This document shows, piece after piece, positions 1-5,337 of a stretch of DNA of 5,768 nucleotides. Source of the stretch: Clostridiales bacterium (GTDB lineage Bacteria > Bacillota_A > Clostridia > Lachnospirales > Lachnospiraceae); NCBI GenBank assembly GCA_030154385.1, contig JASKJZ010000180.1, positions 1 to 5,768 on the forward strand. The letters are read 5' to 3'. The translations under genes were made by a program, and so were the position numbers. Numbering within the stretch: the first letter of the stretch is position 1; every line of letters begins with the position of its first letter. Below the pieces are notes generated by a model. The model had not been told where the DNA came from, searched no databases, and saw only the letters and a program-made list of their open reading frames with translations.

Positions 1-1851
1 ATCTTCTGAGGTTTCTAACATGCTTACCACGCTTGCCTCGGAAGATGTCATTTCGCAAAACATCCCAAATGCTCGCAGATACCCGTCAATCAAATCCATA
101 TTTGCTCCTGTTTTTTCCAGAACAAGGGATCTTATGTCTCGAAAATATACCGAAGAAACTTCATTTTTATAGCTTTCTTCCCGCTCCTGATCCATCTCTA
201 GCGGAAGGCGAACTAAAAAAGTAGATCCTTCCATTGGAGTACTATATACTTCGATTTCACCATTCATCATTTCCACTAAATTCTTTACAATTGATAAACC
301 AAGACCAGTCCCCCCAAACCTTCGGTTAATACTGGAATCTGCCTGTGTGAAGGGTTCGAAGAGCTGTTCAATCTGCTCCTTAGTCATACCAACACCCGTG
401 TCCTTTATCCCAAAGCGTAAATGGCAGTACCCTTCTTCTTTTGTAATCATGGAAATCCTAAAAGATATCTCTCCCTGAGTTGTAAACTTTGCTGCATTGT
501 TTATTAAATTAATCAGAATCTGCTCAATACGCTTACTATCTCCATAATACCAATTAGGAAGCTGCGGATCCTTTGTAAAATGAAACGATAGCTTCTTTTC
601 ATCTATCTTATAGGAAACTATATTAATCACATCCTGTATCACCTGATCAAGGCTAAAAGAGACCCGTTCCAGCTCAATTTTATCTGCTTCCATTTTGGCA
701 AAATCCAATATGTCATTGATAATACTGAGCATATTATTAGACGATTGTAAAATACGATCGTTATATGCACGCTGTGTGGTTGTCATCGAGGTTTTCTTCA
801 TCAGATATGACATGCCCATAATGGCATTAAGAGGAGTTCTAATTTCATGCGACATACGCGCAAGAAATCGTGATTTAACATTATTCGCATTTTCAGCTTC
901 CATCGTAAGCCGCTCTAACTCTAGCTGAAGCCGCTGTCGATATGCAATCTCCTTTTTCATTCGAATAATCCAATAAAAGGAAATACCGAGTATTGAAAGA
1001 AGAATCAGTGCAACTGCCAGGGCAATTCGAATAAATGGCCAATAATTCACCTTAATATCGGTATTGACCCAGCGATCAACAATCGCTTCCTTCTCTTGAT
1101 CCGTCATATGATCTAACGATTTATTGATAATCGTAACCAATAATGGCCAGTCGTTTCGTACCGCAAATTGTATTCCTTGCTTCTTATCCGCCTCAAAGGC
1201 AATAAATTTAAGGTTGGTAAGGCCATAATGCTGAATGATGTAATTGGAGGTCGTCAGGTTTCCAAGAAATGATTCCTCCGTTCCATCTGCAACCGCAGTG
1301 AGTGCTGCCTCCACACTCTCGTAGGTGCTAATGTTGATATTCGAAAATTCCTGTAGATAACTATAATGAGAACTATTTCGCTGAACCGCGACTGTCCGCC
1401 CCTCTAAATCCTTAATCCCGTTTATCTGTGTTTGTGTATCACGGGTTACGATTACCCGTTGAAAATAATAGTAAGGTTCGGAAAACAAAAAATATTGTGC
1501 TCTCTCTGGTGTTTGGGTTACTGCGGGCAATACATCGATTTCACCGCTTAATGCACGGTCATATGCCTCTGGCCATGTAATACCCCGCACAACTTCCATC
1601 TGGATTCCAGAGATTTGTTCGATACGTTTGATATAATCTGCTGCAATTCCTTGATAATTGCCTTCCGCGTCTATGAACTCAAAGGGCATAAAGGCTGGAT
1701 CCACTCCAATTTTTATCGTAGGATGCTCCTTTATAAAGGAGAGCTCCTCTTTCGTCCATTCGATTGGTTCCATCTTTGATTGTTTGGCAGAAAAACCTGC
1801 ACTAACAACAATTAGAAATATAAGCAAAATAAATAAAATATAACGTTTCAA
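1..1851 (-). CDS. Hybrid sensor histidine kinase with extracytoplasmic solute-binding sensor domain (C-terminus outside window)
   Basis: One open frame runs for 617 residues from a TTG start to the window edge, so the C-terminus is missing. Seen in order: a hydrophobic signal or anchor segment (residues 3-20); a periplasmic-binding-like domain of the SBP_bac_3 type (about 46-265, with KIGVDPAFMPFEF at 47-59 and TPER at 114-117); a membrane helix (about 272-296); a short coiled-coil linker without HAMP or PAS; HisKA with H-box SHEIRTP (phospho-accepting His335); and HATPase_c with N-box NLINNAAKFT (448-457), G1 DTGVGM (484-489), F-box LFEPF and G2 GGTGLGL (513-519). From about 571 a receiver-like domain begins, lacking the acidic pair. 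This is the EvgS/BvgS-like architecture: ligand binding outside the membrane controls autophosphorylation inside. The TTG is chosen because AGGGGGG lies 6 nt upstream and the signal segment begins there. It follows the HD-GYP regulator by 25 bp, so they are probably co-transcribed and partners. Ligand unknown. Confidence 0.93.
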   Translation of the reverse strand, partial: MKRYILFILLIFLIVVSAGFSAKQSKMEPIEWTKEELSFIKEHPTIKIGVDPAFMPFEFIDAEGNYQGIAADYIKRIEQISGIQMEVVRGITWPEAYDRALSGEIDVLPAVTQTPERAQYFLFSEPYYYFQRVIVTRDTQTQINGIKDLEGRTVAVQRNSSHYSYLQEFSNINISTYESVEAALTAVADGTEESFLGNLTTSNYIIQHYGLTNLKFIAFEADKKQGIQFAVRNDWPLLVTIINKSLDHMTDQEKEAIVDRWVNTDIKVNYWPFIRIALAVALILLSILGISFYWIIRMKKEIAYRQRLQLELERLTMEAENANNVKSRFLARMSHEIRTPLNAIMGMSYLMKKTSMTTTQRAYNDRILQSSNNMLSIINDILDFAKMEADKIELERVSFSLDQVIQDVINIVSYKIDEKKLSFHFTKDPQLPNWYYGDSKRIEQILINLINNAAKFTTQGEISFRISMITKEEGYCHLRFGIKDTGVGMTKEQIEQLFEPFTQADSSINRRFGGTGLGLSIVKNLVEMMNGEIEVYSTPMEGSTFLVRLPLEMDQEREESYKNEVSSVYFRDIRSLVLEKTGANMDLIDGYLRAFGMFCEMTSSEASVVSMLETSED

Positions 1852-1857
1852 CCAGAT

Positions 1858-1864
1858 CCCCCCT
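1858..1864 (-). promoter_or_regulatory. Shine-Dalgarno site deciding the TTG start of the sensor kinase
   Basis: On the minus strand AGGGGGG is followed by a 6-nt spacer and TTG. No in-frame ATG at this place would give the signal segment MKRYILFILL, so the site supports TTG initiation. The site lies in the 25-bp gap after the response-regulator stop codon. Confidence 0.75.
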
Positions 1865-1876
1865 AAGATACCATCA

Positions 1877-2953
1877 CTATGTGTTCTCTTGATCTTTTTT
1901 ATATACCTCCAATACTTGTTCCCATATTTCAGTAAAGGCATCCACTATTTCTGGATCAAAATGACTGCCTCTATGGCTTTGGATATAATCCAGACAATCT
2001 AAATGCTCATATGCAGGCTTGTACACTCTCTTATTTACCATCGCATCGTATACATCAATAATCGACATCAACCTTCCAAATAAAGGAATATCTTCGCCAG
2101 CAAGCCCTCTTGGGTAACCACTTCCATCGTATTTTTCATGATGCGATTGAACAATATCAATCGCTGTTTTAATGAAGTCTGGCATTTCGTCTTCACAATA
2201 AAGTGCATTTTTTAACGCTCTTACCCCATAATCCACATGCTGTTTCATTCGCTCAAACTCTTCCTCTGATAACCTGCCAGGTTTTAATAAGATATCATCG
2301 GGTATTCCAACTTTTCCTATATCATGAAGCGGTGTGGTTGCAACCAACTGCTGAATGCAATGCTCTGTTAACAAATTCTGATACTTCTCCTTGGTCTTTA
2401 AATGCTCGCATAATAGCTTCATGAGCTTTTGTGTGCGTATCGTATGATTACTAGATTCAATATTACGAACCTCCAAAAGTCCAATCAACGCATGTATCGT
2501 TATATCTCTTGTTCTTTCCAGCTCCTGGGTTCGTACCTTTACCAGCTCTTCTAATTCTTCCTTATCCTGTTCAATAATTTTTTGCGATTCTTTTAATTTT
2601 AAATGAATAAGAATCCGAACACTTAACGCAGCAATATTAATCGGCTTTCGGATATAGTCAACAGCCCCCATCTTAAGTCCTAAAATTTCACTTTCAATTT
2701 CATCACTATTGGTCAGTATGATAGTCTTTATTCCTTGATAGTCTGTCTTCTCTTGCAGTTTTTTTAGCACAGCAAAACCATCCATACGTGGCATGTTAAG
2801 ATCCAGAATCATCAAATCAGGTTCTACCTGGTGCAAAATTTCCATAGCCTCTATCCCATCCGCGGCTGTAAACACCTCATAATCTTCCAGCATACTAGCG
2901 ATCATCATCCGATCCGTAGAGGAATCATCTACGATTAGTATCTTTGCCTTCAT
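1877..2953 (-). CDS. Response regulator with HD-GYP domain, predicted cyclic-di-GMP phosphodiesterase (RpfG-like)
   Basis: A complete 358-residue protein. The receiver domain (about 4-118) has the acidic pair D9/D10, phospho-acceptor D51 in the LDLNMP motif, T81, and K103-P104. A charged coiled coil follows (about 118-150). The HD-GYP domain (about 152-350) has NH at 169-170, HDIGK at 210-214, H239, HHE at 271-273, the GYP loop (DGSGYP, 276-281), and D300 with VYDAM. The metal-ligand and signature residues of HD-GYP phosphodiesterases therefore look intact. Members of this family hydrolyse c-di-GMP to pGpG or GMP in the cytoplasm; activity here is inferred. Phosphorylation of D51 should gate the output. 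There is no DNA-binding domain, so it acts through second-messenger level. AAGGAG lies 7 nt before the ATG. The hybrid kinase follows after 25 bp and is the likely phosphodonor. Confidence 0.95.
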   Translation of the reverse strand: MKAKILIVDDSSTDRMMIASMLEDYEVFTAADGIEAMEILHQVEPDLMILDLNMPRMDGFAVLKKLQEKTDYQGIKTIILTNSDEIESEILGLKMGAVDYIRKPINIAALSVRILIHLKLKESQKIIEQDKEELEELVKVRTQELERTRDITIHALIGLLEVRNIESSNHTIRTQKLMKLLCEHLKTKEKYQNLLTEHCIQQLVATTPLHDIGKVGIPDDILLKPGRLSEEEFERMKQHVDYGVRALKNALYCEDEMPDFIKTAIDIVQSHHEKYDGSGYPRGLAGEDIPLFGRLMSIIDVYDAMVNKRVYKPAYEHLDCLDYIQSHRGSHFDPEIVDAFTEIWEQVLEVYKKDQENT

Positions 2954-3019
2954 ACCCCATCTCCTTAAATTTCTGTTAAGTTCTACATGTTTTTACAAGT
3001 TATTCCACTCTTTCCTTCT

Positions 3020-3048
3020 ATAATATCAAATATTTTACATTATTTCCA
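3020..3048 (-). promoter_or_regulatory. Candidate sigma-A promoter of the response regulator-kinase operon
   Basis: On the minus strand TGGAAA (3043-3048) is followed by a 17-nt spacer and TATTAT (3020-3025). The -10 matches consensus at 5 of 6 positions and the -35 at 4 of 6. It would give a leader of about 60 nt before the regulator ATG. The area is very AT-rich, so chance matches are easy. Confidence 0.4.
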
Positions 3049-3070
3049 CTTTTTCTTTATAATGAGTAAA

Positions 3071-3093
3071 AAAAGACACGTTTATTGTCTTTT
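3071..3093. repeat. Inverted repeat in the divergent intergenic region (operator or weak terminator)
   Basis: The arms AAAAGACA (3071-3078) and TGTCTTTT (3086-3093) are perfect complements around a 7-nt loop. Read on the minus strand the right-hand arm runs into seven consecutive T, which resembles a weak intrinsic terminator, but the stem has few GC pairs and no gene on that strand ends here. It lies between the two divergent promoters, so a regulator binding site is equally possible. Confidence 0.4.
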
Positions 3094-3104
3094 ATCCGCG
3101 ATTC

Positions 3105-3138
3105 AAAATAATTATTGACATATGCCAATAATTGTTTT
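3105..3138. promoter_or_regulatory. Imperfect 34-bp palindrome over the NifX-like gene promoter, candidate operator
   Basis: The core arms AATTATTG (3110-3117) and CAATAATT (3126-3133) are perfect complements. The centre CATATG (3119-3124) is itself palindromic, and outer AAAA (3105-3108) pairs with TTTT (3135-3138). Overall 15 of 17 symmetric positions match. The palindrome covers the -35 box and the whole spacer and touches the first base of the -10, a position where a bound dimeric protein would block RNA polymerase. I do not recognise it as a standard Fur, PerR, Zur or Rex box; the regulator is unknown. Confidence 0.55.
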
Positions 3139-3143
3139 ATGAT
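3115..3143 (+). promoter_or_regulatory. Sigma-A promoter of the NifX-like gene
   Basis: TTGACA (3115-3120) is a perfect -35. After exactly 17 nt comes TATGAT (3138-3143), 5 of 6 to the -10 consensus. Transcription should start near 3150, giving a leader of about 34 nt with the ribosome site GAGGG before ATG 3184. Confidence 0.82.
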
Positions 3144-3170
3144 ACCTATGTTAAATACCAAGAAAGAAAT

Positions 3171-3175
3171 GAGGG
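3171..3175 (+). promoter_or_regulatory. Shine-Dalgarno site deciding the ATG start of the NifX-like gene
   Basis: GAGGG lies 8 nt before ATG 3184. The protein begun there opens with MKIALPTQG, the usual N-terminal strand of the family. The in-frame TTG at 3115 lies in the promoter -35 box, ahead of the predicted transcript start, so it cannot be the start. Confidence 0.75.
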
Positions 3176-3183
3176 TCGATCAC

Positions 3184-3543
3184 ATGAAAATTGCTTTACC
3201 AACACAAGGAACCATCGTGGACAGCCATTTTGGGCACTGTGAATACTTCACTGTATTTACGACCAGCGAAAATGAAATCCTGGAAGAGGAAGTCGTAGCG
3301 TCTCCAGAGGGCTGTGGATGTAAATCAAACATTGCCGGAATACTTGCCCAGATGGGTGTCACCACTATGCTTGCTGGAAATATGGGGGATGGCGCTGTAA
3401 ATGTTCTACGAAATGCAGGAATAGAAGTCATACGGGGCTGCTCAGGAAACGTGAAGGAGGTTGCAGGCGCATGGCTAAAGGGTCAAGTCACGGATTCTGG
3501 TGATATTTGCCATGAGCACGAGCATGGATGCCACCACGAGTAA
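3184..3543 (+). CDS. NifX/NifB-like dinitrogenase iron-molybdenum cofactor-binding-domain protein with metal-binding-like tail
   Basis: A 119-residue protein formed almost entirely by the small alpha/beta domain that binds FeMo-cofactor precursors in NifX, NafY and the NifB C-terminus (PF02579 type). The family hallmarks seen are the start KIALPTQG, the segment SHFGHCEYF at 14-22, GCGCKS (43-48), and a central AGNMGDGAVNVL stretch (64-75). Stand-alone members of this size are widespread in anaerobes that lack nitrogenase, often near Mrp-type ATPases, and their exact role is not settled; metal-cluster binding or trafficking is the usual suggestion. The tail CHEHEHGCHHE (109-119) packs five His, two Cys and three Glu and suggests binding of a divalent metal. 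C19, C44, C46 and C86 are further candidate ligands. No nitrogenase or cofactor-assembly gene is nearby. It is transcribed alone, from its own promoter and under a palindrome, and divergently from the signalling operon. Confidence 0.9.
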   Translation: MKIALPTQGTIVDSHFGHCEYFTVFTTSENEILEEEVVASPEGCGCKSNIAGILAQMGVTTMLAGNMGDGAVNVLRNAGIEVIRGCSGNVKEVAGAWLKGQVTDSGDICHEHEHGCHHE

Positions 3544-3698
3544 AACGATTTGAATATATTTCACTCTTTTCTCGACATATTATTGTGCCAAATGTATCAT
3601 TATATTCAGATTGAAGAGGGTTGTTACTGGTTGCGCAGGCAAAACCAACGTATTCCTTCTCGCTTTTTCCATGATTTTTTCTGCTTTTAATTCTATAA
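3544..3698. other. Intergenic stretch between convergent genes, no supported gene
   Basis: This AT-rich stretch lies after the NifX-like stop codon. Only a weak hairpin is visible (about 3628-3647, TGGTTGC against GCAAAACCA with a 2-nt bulge), followed at a distance by several T-runs. A minus-strand open frame runs through it, but it overlaps both flanking genes and has no ribosome site that I can support. Confidence 0.5.
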
Positions 3699-3725
3699 GA
3701 GCACGTCCAATCAGTGGGCGTGCTC
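3699..3725 (-). terminator. Hairpin straddling the alpha/beta hydrolase stop codon, candidate terminator
   Basis: GAGCACG (3699-3705) pairs with CGTGCTC (3719-3725). Two further C-G pairs and one G-T wobble extend the stem to 10 bp, with a 7-nt loop that contains the start of the hydrolase stop codon. The stem is much richer in GC than its surroundings. Neither strand has a clean T-run after it (TTATAGAATT on the minus strand, CTTTGCTTG on the plus strand), so it may stop transcription from either gene weakly, or protect the 3' end. Confidence 0.45.
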
Positions 3726-4697
3726 CTTTGCTTGTGTTGCAAGAAAATTAAAAATTGTATTGTAGTAACGTCTTCTCGTTTTATAATCCGAATTGTATAA
3801 TTCATGTGCAGATTGCCTTAACACAACTAACTGCACCTGCTTTGCCCGCCTGGCAAAACGATTTTGACCACGGTTCTTGACCACGGTATCTGCCCCAGCC
3901 TGCAACAGCAGCACCGGTACCTCAATTTTCTTTGCCTTGCGTTGCAGCTTATGTACTGCCTTGATTCCAGCAAGCGTCCAGCCATAGGAAGCCCCATTGG
4001 AACGGTAACTTTTCTCTTCAATTCTTTGCTTAAATATGTGCTGATAACGAGCCTCTGACCTTCCAATCGTTCCTCTGCTTTGATACTCTCTTTCCTGATA
4101 AGCACCATGACCTGGCACATACTCCTCTCCTGCATGCCTCCATTTTTTATAGGAAGCCCACAAAAAAACAATGGGCAATGGAAGTTTTCCCACATTCATT
4201 TCAAACATAGGGGATGATAGAATCGCCGCACAAAAATCATTTGGATATTGTTCGAGATAAAGTGCAGCAATTGCACCGCCCATCGAATGTCCATACAAAA
4301 TCAAATCCTTTGTTTCCCTGGTATTTACTACTTGCTTTACAAACAGATGAAAATCTACCACATAATCATCAAACGAATCTACATGTACCATGCTCGCATC
4401 CAATACAAAACGGTCAGAGTATCCATGACCTCTATGTTCCATAATAAATACCGAATAACCCGCCTGATAAAAATAAAAAACAACTTCCCAAAACTTCTTT
4501 GCATACTCACAAAATCCATGGGAAATCACAATGCCCCCTTTACTGTCAGGATGCAAAAAAAGCTCATAATGAAGCTTTGCCCCGCCTTTCCCTTTAAAAA
4601 AGCCAGACTGTTTGCATTCCCTCAGTGTTGGTTCCACTACCTTCTCCATCTTTTCTTTATAATCATCTTCTGAAATAAAGAGCCATTTGTCTCCCAT
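3711..4697 (-). CDS. Alpha/beta hydrolase, lysophospholipase L2 / monoacylglycerol lipase-like (PldB family)
   Basis: A complete 328-residue hydrolase of the Hydrolase_4 / PldB type, without signal peptide and so probably cytoplasmic or loosely membrane-associated. Seen: oxyanion-hole HG at 60-61, the family motif HRGHGYSD (88-95), the nucleophile elbow GHSMGG with Ser138, likely acid Asp270 in the GAD motif, and catalytic His298 in SAHEL. A variable lid region lies between about 165 and 245. The family cleaves ester bonds of lysophospholipids or monoacylglycerols; the substrate here is unknown. The C-terminal third is rich in Arg and Lys, which would suit a negatively charged lipid surface (inference). 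AAGGGG lies 7 nt before the ATG. It is the last gene of a tight operon, starting 16 bp after the Nudix stop codon, and its final codons form one arm of a hairpin. Confidence 0.92.
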   Translation of the reverse strand: MGDKWLFISEDDYKEKMEKVVEPTLRECKQSGFFKGKGGAKLHYELFLHPDSKGGIVISHGFCEYAKKFWEVVFYFYQAGYSVFIMEHRGHGYSDRFVLDASMVHVDSFDDYVVDFHLFVKQVVNTRETKDLILYGHSMGGAIAALYLEQYPNDFCAAILSSPMFEMNVGKLPLPIVFLWASYKKWRHAGEEYVPGHGAYQEREYQSRGTIGRSEARYQHIFKQRIEEKSYRSNGASYGWTLAGIKAVHKLQRKAKKIEVPVLLLQAGADTVVKNRGQNRFARRAKQVQLVVLRQSAHELYNSDYKTRRRYYNTIFNFLATQAKEHAH

Positions 4698-4713
4698 TCA
4701 CATTCCCCTTTCT

Positions 4714-5337
4714 CTATCTACTAAAAACTTCCGTTATCAAATCATAATCTTTTACCAATTCCACCGCTGATTTTAAAAGCTGCGCCGTCATCCCCCAAAT
4801 TGTTTCTTCTCCATATCGATAAAATAAAATATCATAACTTCCCTTAAGCCAAGGGTAGTTTTCTCCTCCTGGTATCCATTCATAAGGAAAATCGTGTGAA
4901 GGTTCATTTTTCAAGATGCTTTGAAACGTTTGCGGTTCATGTTCATAAAAAAATGCCAGTGGTATCGTAAGAATCTCCTCTACCTCATCACTACTATACG
5001 TACCCCGATAATTATCAATTTTTACCAGGAAGGAATGTATCATAAATCGAAAGGGAGAAAGAAAGATATCGCCAGGACCAATTACCGTCATTTGTTCTTC
5101 CAAAATCAGGAGCTCTTCCTTCGTTTCACGCAAAGCACATGCCACTAAGGATTCCCCTTCCTCTAATTTTCCGCCTGGAAAACAGATTTCCCCTGGTTGC
5201 CTTCGCAGCTTCTTTGCCCGTTTTTCAAACACAAGACATATCCCATCTTCTGTCTTCACAAGCGGAATACTCACCGCATACTGCGGATAGCTATCTTCTC
5301 CAATCAGCTTAGGACGTCTGTTTTGAAATGCATTCAT
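4714..5337 (-). CDS. Nudix hydrolase, CoA pyrophosphatase-like (NudL/YeaB type)
   Basis: A complete 207-residue Nudix protein. The region LVFEKRAKKLRRQPGEICF followed by PGG (35-56) matches the extended signature that sets CoA pyrophosphatases apart, and it leads straight into the Nudix box: G56, E62, then RETKEE (70-75) with the metal-binding Glu71, Glu74 and Glu75 present. These enzymes split coenzyme A or acyl-CoA into 3'-phospho-AMP and (acyl-)phosphopantetheine with Mg or Mn. One box position departs from consensus: Leu77 stands where Gly is usual. AAGGAG precedes the ATG by 10 nt, with GAAGG closer. The start overlaps the upstream stop codon as ATGA, indicating translational coupling. 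The downstream lipase-like gene follows after 16 bp. CoA pyrophosphatase is the best guess; another nucleotide-diphosphate substrate is possible. Confidence 0.9.
   Translation of the reverse strand: MNAFQNRRPKLIGEDSYPQYAVSIPLVKTEDGICLVFEKRAKKLRRQPGEICFPGGKLEEGESLVACALRETKEELLILEEQMTVIGPGDIFLSPFRFMIHSFLVKIDNYRGTYSSDEVEEILTIPLAFFYEHEPQTFQSILKNEPSHDFPYEWIPGGENYPWLKGSYDILFYRYGEETIWGMTAQLLKSAVELVKDYDLITEVFSR

Noticed and set aside
695..928. Plus-strand 77-codon open frame
   Set aside because: It is antisense to the HisKA region of the kinase, whose motifs are clear on the other strand.
2985..3000. Short repeat ACATGT-TTTT-ACAAGT upstream of the regulator
   Set aside because: The arms match at only 5 of 6 positions in very AT-rich DNA, so chance is likely.
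2954..3070. Possible c-di-GMP riboswitch in the leader of the HD-GYP gene
   Set aside because: The leader is short and AT-rich and I find no conserved GEMM-type core or suitable stems.
3115..3183. N-terminal extension of the NifX-like protein from TTG 3115
   Set aside because: The TTG is part of the -35 box TTGACA and lies before the predicted transcript start; ATG 3184 has a Shine-Dalgarno site and gives the normal family N-terminus.
3488..3805. Minus-strand 105-codon open frame
   Set aside because: It overlaps the 3' ends of both the NifX-like gene and the alpha/beta hydrolase, shows no family motifs and has no supported ribosome site.
3827..4195. Minus-strand 122-codon open frame
   Set aside because: It is a shifted-frame shadow inside the alpha/beta hydrolase gene, which is itself intact, so it is not evidence of a frameshift.
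4248..4673. Plus-strand 141-codon open frame
   Set aside because: It is antisense to the alpha/beta hydrolase catalytic region and its translation shows no domain.
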